From an uncultured Porphyromonadaceae bacterium (lineage in GTDB: Bacteria; Bacteroidota; Bacteroidia; Bacteroidales; Muribaculaceae): 13,934 nucleotides of DNA. Positions 1-6,085 of the stretch are shown piece after piece. Location: contig USNC01000008.1 in the NCBI GenBank assembly GCA_900555915.1, forward strand, positions 1-13,934, written 5' to 3'. The number at the start of each line of letters is the position of its first letter. The stretch's first letter is position 1. Both the position numbers and the translations under genes were made by a program. Under the pieces are notes generated by a model that saw only the letters and a list, made by a program, of their open reading frames with translations, did not search any database and was not told the origin of the DNA.

Positions 1-27
1 ACCCCTTGACTCATGAGGAAAGTTACC

Positions 28-142
28 TTCAGACTCGCTGGCTTGGGCGCTTTTTGCCCTTTGGTTCAGTCACATACCCCGGTATGTTCCTTCACCTGCA
101 GGACAAAAATCACTCCAAGCCAGCGACCCCGGGGGAACTGAA
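28..142. repeat. Nested inverted-repeat element (large foldback, non-coding)
   Basis: This stretch folds back on itself almost along its full length. Visible pairings, from outside in: 28-32 with 138-142 (TTCAG/CTGAA); 35-46 with 115-126, a perfect 12-bp stem (TCGCTGGCTTGG and its complement); 51-56 with 104-109 (TTTTTG/CAAAAA); and an apical hairpin 72-78 with 81-87 (ACATACC/GGTATGT). A reading frame of 63 codons (6-197) runs through it, but the base pairing explains the sequence better than a protein does. It lies beyond the 3' end of araA. It could be a dispersed intergenic repeat (REP or MITE-like) or a structured RNA. No transposase is present. A repeat at this point would also suit a contig break. 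I do not recognise a named family. Confidence 0.6.
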
Positions 143-161
143 ATTTTATGAAATGGGGTCT

Positions 162-182
162 AAAATTCGCTTTGCGAATTTT
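162..182 (-). terminator. Hairpin downstream of araA, possible terminator
   Basis: A perfect 9-bp stem (162-170 AAAATTCGC with 174-182 GCGAATTTT) encloses a 3-base loop. On the minus strand it lies about 110 bases past the araA stop and directly abuts one arm of the 22-bp inverted repeat. The 3' arm ends in four T residues, but no longer T tract follows, so intrinsic termination is plausible rather than clear. The AT-rich stem would work about equally well on either strand. Confidence 0.4.
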
Positions 183-291
183 AAGTTTAAGGTTTAAGGT
201 TTAATTTATCGGTATAAGCCTTTCGTAAAGCTGACAGAAGTCTTGCTGTTAAACCTTAACCCTTAAGTGTTAAACCTTAAACCTTAAACTT
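183..291. repeat. 22-bp perfect inverted repeat of TTTAAGG units after araA
   Basis: Positions 183-204 and 270-291 are exact reverse complements over 22 bp, separated by 65 bases. Each arm is itself a short tandem of TTTAAGG/CCTTAAA heptamers, and further CCTTAA units fill 248-267. The right arm starts two bases after the araA stop codon, so the transcript would form a long stem at its 3' end. Possible roles are transcription termination or protection of the mRNA 3' end; an inert repeat cannot be excluded. The arms are too simple in sequence to suggest transposon ends. Confidence 0.65.
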
Positions 292-292
292 T

Positions 293-1819
293 TTACTTAT
301 TCAGCAGATAATACACATCATTGAGGCGCAGCTCCTTCTTGAAGCCCTGCATCGTGGTGTCCTTGTCGATGCGCACCATCTCGATTCCGGCCATCTCTGC
401 GTAGTCTTCCCAGTATTCGGGAGTGATGTCGTAAGAGAAGCAGCTGTGGTGTGTGCCGCCGGCCATGATCCACGCGCCTGCGCCGATCTCGAAGTTGGGC
501 TTCGGAATCCAGAGTGCCGATGCCACAGGGAGTTTCGGAAGCGGTTTCGACTTGATGCATTCCACATCGTTTACGATCAGACGGAAACGGTTGCCAAGGT
601 CGATCACTGTAGCAGTGATGCCGTCGCCCGGTTTCGAGGTGAAGACGAGACGGGCTGTCTGTGCCTTGCGGATGCCGATGCCGAGGAAATGCACCTCAAG
701 GCGAGGACGTTCTTCAGCGATGAGCGGGCACACCTCAAGCATGTGGGCCTGGAGTATCGAGCTTTCTGCGCCGTTGAAGTTGAGGGTGTAGTCTTCGAGG
801 AAGGAGCATCCCTTGCCCATGCCCTGGCTCATGAACCATAGTGTGCGGTAGAGTGCGGCCGACTTCCAGTCGCCTTCGGCGCCGAAACCGATGCCTTCGG
901 CCATCAGACGCTGCGATGCAAGACCCGGAATCTGGTTGAAACCTACGAATTTAGGATCGTTGATATCCTGAGTGCCGAGATCGTCGAAGTTGGTGGTGAA
1001 GGCTTTAGCTCCCTTTGCCTTGAGGATGGCGCGGATAGCGAGTTCTGCCTTTGCTGCCTCCCATACGGAGTTGTAGCCTTCGGTGCCTTCTTTCTCCAGT
1101 TCGGCATCGTGGGCGTAGAGCTTGAAGTATTCGGCCACGAGGGCTTTAGTATCTTCGTCGGTCACTTTCTTGTAGTATTCCATCAGCTCGCTCACCGGGC
1201 AGTAGTCCACATGGTAGCCGAGCTGCATCTCAGCGTCAACCTTGTCGCCGTCGGTCACGGCCACATTGTTCATCTGGTCGCCGAAGCGGAGCACGAGCAT
1301 GTCCTGCGAGTCAGCCCATGCGGCTGCCACGCGCTGCCATACCGCGATGTGGTCCTGGGTGGCGGCATCTTTCCAGTAGCCCACCACCACCTTGCGGCGC
1401 ACCTTCATGCGGGCGCAGATATGGCCGAACTCGCGGTCGCCGTGTGCGCTCTGGTTCAGGTTCATGAAGTCCATGTCCATGGTGTCCCAAGGTATCTCGG
1501 CGTTATACTGTGTGTGGAAGTGGAGGAGCGGTTTGCGGAGTGCCTGCAGACCGTGGATCCACATCTTGGCAGGTGAGAAGGTATGCATCCAGGTGATGAT
1601 ACCTGCGCATTTCGGGTCGTTGTTGGCGGCCTTCATCACTTCTTCCACCTCCTTCGAGGAGTTTGCAGTGCCTTTATATACCACCTTGATGGGAAGACGG
1701 CCGGAGTTGTTGAGTCCGTCTACCATTTCTTTCGAGTGTGCGTCGACAGCGACCACTGCGTCGCCTCCGTAGAGCAACTGGGCGCCAGTCACCCACCATA
1801 TTTCAAAATTTTCGTACAT
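293..1819 (-). CDS. araA: L-arabinose isomerase
   Basis: Cytoplasmic enzyme that interconverts L-arabinose and L-ribulose, the first catabolic step. The 508-residue length fits the family (E. coli AraA is 500). The N terminus (YENFEIWWVTGAQLLYG) is the typical AraA start. Residues matching the known metal and catalytic set are present: Glu315 in AEGDWK, Glu342 in LEDYT, His359 in AHMLEVCP, and the His457-His458 pair in GGTHHSC. The ATG at 1817-1819 is the natural start because the conserved N terminus begins there. It has an A-rich leader and no Shine-Dalgarno motif, which is common in Bacteroidota. It is the last gene of the minus-strand cluster, 147 bases after araD. That gap is filled by a 10-bp tandem repeat. 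Inverted repeats follow its stop codon. The frame is intact. Identity is very secure; arabinose as the physiological substrate is supported by adjacent araD. Confidence 0.97.
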   Translation of the reverse strand: MYENFEIWWVTGAQLLYGGDAVVAVDAHSKEMVDGLNNSGRLPIKVVYKGTANSSKEVEEVMKAANNDPKCAGIITWMHTFSPAKMWIHGLQALRKPLLHFHTQYNAEIPWDTMDMDFMNLNQSAHGDREFGHICARMKVRRKVVVGYWKDAATQDHIAVWQRVAAAWADSQDMLVLRFGDQMNNVAVTDGDKVDAEMQLGYHVDYCPVSELMEYYKKVTDEDTKALVAEYFKLYAHDAELEKEGTEGYNSVWEAAKAELAIRAILKAKGAKAFTTNFDDLGTQDINDPKFVGFNQIPGLASQRLMAEGIGFGAEGDWKSAALYRTLWFMSQGMGKGCSFLEDYTLNFNGAESSILQAHMLEVCPLIAEERPRLEVHFLGIGIRKAQTARLVFTSKPGDGITATVIDLGNRFRLIVNDVECIKSKPLPKLPVASALWIPKPNFEIGAGAWIMAGGTHHSCFSYDITPEYWEDYAEMAGIEMVRIDKDTTMQGFKKELRLNDVYYLLNK

Positions 1820-1850
1820 TTTAGTTTTTTTTATTTCGGTTTTTGATTTT

Positions 1851-1957
1851 TATGAAGAATCATGATGTATCATGATGAATCATGATGTATCATGTTGTAT
1901 CATGATGCCTCATATTGTATCATGATGCCTCATGATGCCTCATGGTAAATCATGATA
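1851..1957. repeat. 10-bp tandem repeat array (CATGATG + 3) in the araA leader
   Basis: Nine consecutive 10-base units begin at 1861, 1871 and so on to 1941, with a partial unit at 1951-1957 and a degenerate one at 1851-1860. The consensus is CATGATG followed by TAT, AAT or CCT. Spacing is exactly 10 bases throughout, close to one helical turn, so any bound protein would contact the same DNA face. Each junction creates the palindrome ATCATGAT or a near match. The array fills most of the gap between araD and araA and would be transcribed as the araA leader. The same motif recurs on the other side of araD at 2699-2738. Confidence 0.9.
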
Positions 1958-1966
1958 TTTTCAGGA

Positions 1967-2650
1967 TCACTGTCCGTAGTAGGCATTAGGTCCGTGCTTC
2001 CTGAGATAGTGCTTCTCGACCAGCAGCGGGTTCATTGTCAGGTTGGGGTTGGCCGCGAAGGCGATGCTCGCCATCTTCGCCACCTGCTCCATCACCACGG
2101 CATTGTGCACCGCGTCGTGAGCGTCCTTGCCCCACGAGAAAGGACCATGGTTCTTGACAAGAACGCCGGGAGTGTGCATCGGGTTCATACCCTCGAAACG
2201 CCTGATGATGACGTTGCCCGTCTCAAGTTCATAGGCTCCCTTCACTTCTTCTTCGGTCATGTCGGCCGTGCAGGGTATCGCCTCGTGGAAATAGTCGGCG
2301 TGGGTGGTGCCGATGTTCGGTATGTCAAGGCCTGCCTGTGCCCAGGCTGTGGCGAATGTGGAGTGGGTGTGCACCACACCTCCCACTTCGGGCCATGCGC
2401 GGTAGATGGCAAGGTGGGTCGGGGTGTCGCTCGAGGGTTTGAGATGTCCCTCCACGATGTTGCCTTGCAGGTCCACCACCACCATATCCTCGGGCTTCAT
2501 GACGTCATAGTCCACGCCCGACGGCTTGATCACCACCAGGCCCGACTCGCGGTCGATGCCCGACACATTGCCCCATGTGAAGATCACGAGTCCGTGCTTC
2601 ACCAGGTCCATATTAGCTTCATAAACTTTTTTCTTAAGATCTTCGAGCAT
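1967..2650 (-). CDS. araD: L-ribulose-5-phosphate 4-epimerase
   Basis: Class II aldolase-fold, zinc-dependent cytoplasmic enzyme that converts L-ribulose 5-phosphate to D-xylulose 5-phosphate, linking arabinose to the pentose phosphate pathway. At 227 residues it nearly equals E. coli AraD (231). Metal ligands can be placed by motif: Asp75 in SSDTPTH, His94 and His96 in VVHTHS, and His168 in VKNHGP. The substrate-phosphate motif TWGNVSG is at 25-31 and KPSGVDYD at 42-49. Catalytic Asp119 (HADYF) and the C-terminal Tyr225 in AYYGQ match the E. coli acid/base pair. The C terminus ends exactly as the family does. The ATG at 2648-2650 gives the expected N terminus; no Shine-Dalgarno is visible. 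It lies between the symporter gene (90 bases upstream) and araA, and both gaps hold CATGATG repeats. Fuculose-phosphate aldolases share this fold, but motifs and neighbours favour AraD. Confidence 0.96.
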   Translation of the reverse strand: MLEDLKKKVYEANMDLVKHGLVIFTWGNVSGIDRESGLVVIKPSGVDYDVMKPEDMVVVDLQGNIVEGHLKPSSDTPTHLAIYRAWPEVGGVVHTHSTFATAWAQAGLDIPNIGTTHADYFHEAIPCTADMTEEEVKGAYELETGNVIIRRFEGMNPMHTPGVLVKNHGPFSWGKDAHDAVHNAVVMEQVAKMASIAFAANPNLTMNPLLVEKHYLRKHGPNAYYGQ

Positions 2651-2668
2651 AACAGAGTGTTCGTTTTG

Positions 2669-2698
2669 TCAGAGTTTGTATATTCAGAGTTTGTATAT
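2669..2698. repeat. 15-bp tandem duplication in the araD leader
   Basis: TCAGAGTTTGTATAT occurs twice, perfectly and back to back (2669-2683 and 2684-2698), immediately next to four CATGATG-type units. On the coding strand it reads as two copies of ATATACAAACTCTGA just upstream of the araD start. It could be a recent slippage event or a pair of operator half sites. Nothing in the sequence decides between these. Confidence 0.85.
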
Positions 2699-2738
2699 CA
2701 TGATGCATCATGAAAAACCATGATGCATCATGATTTTA
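2699..2738. repeat. Four more 10-bp CATGATG-type units, symporter-araD gap
   Basis: Units begin at 2699, 2709, 2719 and 2729 with the same exact 10-base pitch as the array before araA. Units 1 and 3 are CATGATGCAT. The second is CATGAAAAAC and the fourth CATGATTTTA, both degenerate after CATGA. The sequence ATGATGCATCAT is a 12-base palindrome and appears twice (2700-2711 and 2720-2731). The block lies directly after the symporter stop codon and before the araD leader. Confidence 0.85.
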
Positions 2739-2740
2739 TT

Positions 2741-4435
2741 TTACCAGAAATACCAATAGAAAGCCGCGGTAATACCAAGGATGATCACAGAGTGTATGAT
2801 ATCCCAGTGGTTCCAGCTCTGGCGGGTGGCCAGGCGCTGTTCCGGTGTGGAGGTTCCGAATACCAGACCCTTTATCTTCTCCGGATCCGGTGCCTTTGTG
2901 AAGAGCGACACTATCACGCCTACTGCAAGGCAGAACACGAGCATCCAGCCGCAGAAGAAGAGCCAGTTCTCATCGAAGAATATTCTCTGGAAGAGGCTTG
3001 CGTCGGGGTTCTGGCCGGCTGCAACGCCTGCGCTCGTGTAGTAGATCTTCGCGCCCAGACGTGTGAGGCCGATGACAAGGCCTGAGAGCAGCGCCCACAT
3101 GCCGCCGAGTGCCGACGCGCGTTTCCAGAGTATGCCGATCAGGAACGCAGCCGCGATACCGGGAGCGAGCACCGACTGCACATCCTGCAGATAGAGGTAG
3201 AGCACGTCGCCTACCGAGCGCATCACCGGAATCCACAGTATGCCGAGTATCACGATCACTACAGTGGCTGCCTGTCCGATGCGCACAAGTTTCTTGGGGT
3301 CGGTGTTCGGTTTGAAGCGCTGGTAGAAGTCGATGGTGAAGAGTGCTGCAGAGGAGTTGAAGAGCGAGGCCAGCGACGACATGAGGGCAGCTAAGATACC
3401 GCACACGATCAGACCTTTCACACCGGCCGGAAGCAGTTTGGCCACGAGCGTCGGGAACGCCGCGTCGGAGTTGGGGTTGCCTTCAGGAGTCAGCGGCAGG
3501 AAGTCGCCGAGGTTCTGGTGGAGTGCGAAGGCGATCATGCCCGGGATAAGGAAGAGGAACACGGGGAGCAGTTTCAGGTAGGCTCCGAAGATGGTGCCTC
3601 GGCGGGCCTGCTGCTCGTCGCGGCCTGAGAGCACGCGCTGCACGATGAACTGGTCGGTACACCAATACCAGAATCCGATCACCGCCGAACCGATAAGTGC
3701 GCCGAGCCAGGGATACTGTGCGTCGCGGTTGTCGCGGATGAGGTTCACCATCGAGTCGCCGTATTCGTTCACCTTCACTTCAGAGCATATGCGCATCATC
3801 TCGTCCCAGCCGCCAAGTTCGCGCAGACCGAGCACCAGGATGATAAGCGAGCCGAGAAGAAGGATCGGGGTCTGGAGCACTGAGGTGTAGAGTACTGATT
3901 TCATGCCGCCGAAGACGGTGTAGAGGGCGGTGATGAGCACGAGGCCGATCGCCGCGATCCAGAAGAAATCGATGCCCCAGAGGGTCTCTATGCCGAATAC
4001 CTGCTGGAATACTAGTCCGCCGGCATATACCGTCACGGCCACCTTTGTCAGCACATAGCTGATGAGTGAGATCACGGAGAGGATGGTGCGCGACGCCGGG
4101 TTGTAGCGTTTCTCAAGGAATTCCGGCATCGTTATCACCATCGAACGGCTGTAGAAGGGCACGAATACCCAGCCGAGCAAAAGGATCATCCAGCCCTGTA
4201 TCTCCCAGTGCGCCATCGCCATGCCGCTGGAGGCTCCTGAGCCTGCCAGGCCGATGAGATGTTCTGATCCGATGTTTGACGCGAATATCGACGCGCCGAT
4301 TGCAATCCAGGTGGCGTCTTTGCCACCAAGGAAGTAGTCGTCGGCATTGTTCTGCTTCTGGCGCATCACCCACAGGATGATACCTATCAGTGCCAGTGCG
4401 AACAGCGCGACCACGATCCAGTCTAATGCTGCCAT
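2741..4435 (-). CDS. SSS-family (SGLT-like) sodium/sugar symporter, probably for L-arabinose
   Basis: Inner-membrane secondary transporter of the solute:sodium symporter family (LeuT fold), 564 residues with about 14 hydrophobic segments. Several motifs line up with the Vibrio galactose symporter vSGLT: DDYFLGGK at 32-39, ASNIGSEHLIGLAGSG at 52-67 (first helix with the Na+ site and sugar-facing residues), HWE with Glu78, the gating-tyrosine region FWYWCTDQFIVQR at 255-267, the Lys in YLKLLPVF (Lys288), and SSLASLFNSSAALFTIDFY at 353-371. Ser353 and Ser354 match the Na2-site serines. vSGLT Gln69 is replaced by His59, so sugar contacts may differ. It lies between galM and araD, so arabinose import is the natural inference, but specificity cannot be read from sequence. 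The ATG at 4433-4435 follows an A-rich leader. Known Bacteroides arabinose clusters contain a similar symporter. Confidence 0.92.
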   Translation of the reverse strand: MAALDWIVVALFALALIGIILWVMRQKQNNADDYFLGGKDATWIAIGASIFASNIGSEHLIGLAGSGASSGMAMAHWEIQGWMILLLGWVFVPFYSRSMVITMPEFLEKRYNPASRTILSVISLISYVLTKVAVTVYAGGLVFQQVFGIETLWGIDFFWIAAIGLVLITALYTVFGGMKSVLYTSVLQTPILLLGSLIILVLGLRELGGWDEMMRICSEVKVNEYGDSMVNLIRDNRDAQYPWLGALIGSAVIGFWYWCTDQFIVQRVLSGRDEQQARRGTIFGAYLKLLPVFLFLIPGMIAFALHQNLGDFLPLTPEGNPNSDAAFPTLVAKLLPAGVKGLIVCGILAALMSSLASLFNSSAALFTIDFYQRFKPNTDPKKLVRIGQAATVVIVILGILWIPVMRSVGDVLYLYLQDVQSVLAPGIAAAFLIGILWKRASALGGMWALLSGLVIGLTRLGAKIYYTSAGVAAGQNPDASLFQRIFFDENWLFFCGWMLVFCLAVGVIVSLFTKAPDPEKIKGLVFGTSTPEQRLATRQSWNHWDIIHSVIILGITAAFYWYFW

Positions 4436-4503
4436 AGTTTTTTTATTGTTGTTTTTTAGTTTTTTTTACCCTTAGACATTAAAATATAAACTAACCCCTA
4501 ACC

Positions 4504-4534
4504 CGGAAATATCGCCCGTGGGGCGATATTTCCG
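4504..4534 (-). terminator. 14-bp hairpin right after the galM stop codon
   Basis: A perfect 14-bp stem (4504-4517 with 4521-4534) closes a 3-base loop and begins on the base next to the galM stop. It contains the core GGAAATATCGCCC and its complement. On the coding strand no T tract follows (GGTTAGGGGTTAG comes next), so it is not a textbook intrinsic terminator. It sits inside an otherwise co-directional cluster and could be a partial terminator, an mRNA processing or stability element, or the true boundary of a separate galM transcript. Confidence 0.6.
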
Positions 4535-5686
4535 TTATTCAACTCCGAACCTGAACACGCAGTGGCTGCTGTAGGTCTCGCCCGGTTTCAGAGTTGCCGA
4601 CGGCCATTCCGGTTTGTTGGGGGTGTCGGGATATTTCTGGGTCTCGAGGCAGATGCCTGTGCGCTGCTGGTAGGTGATGCCGTTCTTGCCGGTCACGGTG
4701 CCGTCGAGGAAGTTGCCCGAATACACCTGGATGCCCGGTTCGTCGGTCAACACCTCAAGCTTGATGCCGGTGGTGGGGGAGACCAGGGTGGCGGCCACCT
4801 GCGAGTCGTCGCCGGCCGCGTCGAGCACCCAGTTGTGGTCATATCCGTTGCCGTTCTTCAGCTGCTCGAAGTCAAACTTCTCGATGTCAGCGCCCACGGC
4901 CTTGGCGGTGGTGAAGTCCATCGGAGTGCCTGCCACTTCCAGTATCTCGCCGGTGGTCATGTAGGTCGAGTCTACCGGTGTGTAGCGTGCGGCGTTGATC
5001 GTCAGTATGCAGTTGGTGATGGGTTCGGCGGGATTGCCGTTGAGGTTGAAGTATGAGTGGTTGGTCATGTTGACCACTGTTGTCTTGTCGGTGGTGGCCT
5101 TGTATGCTATGTCGATGGCGTTGTCGGCCAGAAGCGTGTAGGTCACCTCCGCCTTCACGTTGCCGGGGAAATTGTTGTCGCCGTCGGGGCTGTCGATCGT
5201 CAGCACCAGCGTGGAGTCGTTGGCCTGCTTGGCGTCGTACACCTTGTATTGCCATCCGGAGGGGCCGCCGTGCAGGCAGTGTCCGAAATTGTTCTGGGGA
5301 AGCTGGATTGTGTCGCCCTCAATCACGAGGCGTCCCTGGTTGATGCGGTTGGCATATCGTCCGATAGAGGCTCCGAAGTCGGTGAGGTTGTTCTCAGGGA
5401 AATAAGCCTGCACGCTGTCGAATCCGAGCACTACATCCTTGAAATCGCCGTTGCGGTCAGGCACCATCACCGACACGATGCGGCCTCCGAAATTCGTGAT
5501 GCACACTTCCATGCCGTTGGCGTTCTTGAGAGTGTAGAGTGCGGTCTGTTTGCCTTGATATTCTGCCGCGAATTTCTCCGGATCCAATCCGGAATCTGTC
5601 TTTTGCGCTTGTTGCTGGGTGTTGCATGCCGCCAGCGCCAGGACTGCTCCTGCCATGGCTGCGATGCCTTTTGCTGTTTTGATCAT
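4535..5686 (-). CDS. galM: Aldose 1-epimerase (mutarotase), predicted lipoprotein
   Basis: Interconverts alpha and beta anomers of aldoses. From the ATG at 5684-5686 the protein has 383 residues: a lipoprotein signal (MIKTAKGIAA...ALAAC, lipidated Cys21) then a GalM domain. Conserved elements are GASIGRYANRI at 105-115, His139 in LHGG, His210 in MTNHSYFNLNG, YDHNWVLD at 282-289, and the catalytic Glu348 in GICLETQKYPD. The two His and the Glu match the E. coli GalM active-site set. A longer frame opens at 5800, but that would bury the signal peptide behind 38 residues and start at about the predicted transcript start, so the shorter start is preferred. It is the first gene of the cluster. A membrane-anchored, probably periplasmic mutarotase beside an arabinose symporter would speed anomer exchange before uptake. 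Arabinose rather than galactose specificity is inferred from context. Confidence 0.93.
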   Translation of the reverse strand: MIKTAKGIAAMAGAVLALAACNTQQQAQKTDSGLDPEKFAAEYQGKQTALYTLKNANGMEVCITNFGGRIVSVMVPDRNGDFKDVVLGFDSVQAYFPENNLTDFGASIGRYANRINQGRLVIEGDTIQLPQNNFGHCLHGGPSGWQYKVYDAKQANDSTLVLTIDSPDGDNNFPGNVKAEVTYTLLADNAIDIAYKATTDKTTVVNMTNHSYFNLNGNPAEPITNCILTINAARYTPVDSTYMTTGEILEVAGTPMDFTTAKAVGADIEKFDFEQLKNGNGYDHNWVLDAAGDDSQVAATLVSPTTGIKLEVLTDEPGIQVYSGNFLDGTVTGKNGITYQQRTGICLETQKYPDTPNKPEWPSATLKPGETYSSHCVFRFGVE

Positions 5687-5747
5687 GATTTTCGCTTTGT
5701 CTTGTTGTTTTGTTCTGTTAGTTTCTGAATTGTCTGTTTCGGGTTGC

Positions 5748-5860
5748 AATATGTTGCCATGCAGATGTTTGTGTGGCTGTTGCATTATCGGCATGTGCAT
5801 AATATGTTGTAAAATTACAAAATACCGTTCTCATAGCCAAAAATATAAATATGTTGTAAA
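5748..5860. promoter_or_regulatory. Three AATATGTTG copies around the galM promoter, candidate operators
   Basis: AATATGTTG begins at 5748, 5801 and 5848. The last two extend to a 13-base identity, AATATGTTGTAAA. One copy overlaps the predicted -7 box and transcript start of the cluster, one lies just upstream of the -33 box, and one lies in the leader. This arrangement would suit a repressor that binds several sites. Bacteroides arabinose genes are known to be controlled by a NUDIX-type AraR, but I do not assign these sites to it. Confidence 0.4.
5810..5841 (-). promoter_or_regulatory. Candidate Bacteroidota promoter for galM and the arabinose cluster
   Basis: On the minus strand TTTG (5838-5841) is followed after 20 bases by TAATTTTA (5810-5817). 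The known Bacteroidota consensus is TTTG at -33 and TAnnTTTG at -7; only the final G differs. The spacing equals that of the better promoter at 13609-13640. Transcription would start near 5803 and leave a leader of about 115 bases before galM. Confidence 0.5.
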
Positions 5861-6072
5861 GCATATTTTGTCGGTCCTCATGTCAGTATAAGACCCAGTC
5901 TCCGCAGTCCGGCTCAAAAAAGAAGTCTTGCAAAAACCCTCGAGTGCTGAGGATTGTTAAGAAGATAGCGATTATTGATGCGGATCATAATTCGGTCTGC
6001 CACTATTGACTGTATCTGACTAAACTTTATAGAATTGAAAACCGACGATCAAAATACCCGGCGCCCGGAGGT

Positions 6073-6085
6073 GGAGGAATCCGGA
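6073..6085 (+). promoter_or_regulatory. Shine-Dalgarno-like GGAGG that favours the tamB ATG start
   Basis: GGAGG at 6073-6077 lies 8 bases before the ATG at 6086-6088, with a second GGAGG at 6067-6071. Such purine-rich sites are otherwise missing before genes in this window. It supports the ATG over the in-frame TTG at 6035, which has no such site. Confidence 0.5.

Larger units (their letters stand above)
5687..6085. other. Divergent intergenic region between galM and tamB
   Basis: About 400 bases without a convincing gene. The left half is AT-rich and holds the candidate galM promoter and three AATATGTTG copies. The right half (5861-6085) shows no clear structure. No good Bacteroidota promoter for tamB could be found; TTGACT at about 6006 followed by TTTATAG near 6026 is a weak candidate at best. 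If the TTG start at 6035 were used, tamB would occupy the last 51 bases. Confidence 0.7.

Noticed and set aside
6..197. 63-codon open frame at the left edge
   Set aside because: It lies entirely over the nested inverted repeats, has no promoter or ribosome site visible, and its composition follows the stems and the AT-rich hairpin.
183..291. Transposon terminal inverted repeats
   Set aside because: The arms are simple heptamer tandems enclosing only 65 bases, with no transposase or target duplication.
1851..1957. CRISPR array
   Set aside because: Units are 10 bases with no unique spacers and no cas genes nearby.
1952..2713. 253-codon frame antisense to araD
   Set aside because: Shadow of the araD codons; His/Val/Arg-rich translation with no domain, starting and ending in the repeat arrays.
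4481..4488. TATATTTT as a -7 box for a separate symporter promoter (minus strand)
   Set aside because: Only TTTC is found at the -33 position and the final G is missing; too weak in such AT-rich sequence.
4562..5728. Two long plus-strand frames (164 and 223 codons) opposite galM
   Set aside because: Antisense shadows of a well-supported gene with all catalytic motifs; no start signals.
5687..5800. 38-residue N-terminal extension of galM
   Set aside because: It would place hydrophilic residues before the lipoprotein signal and begins at about the predicted transcript start.
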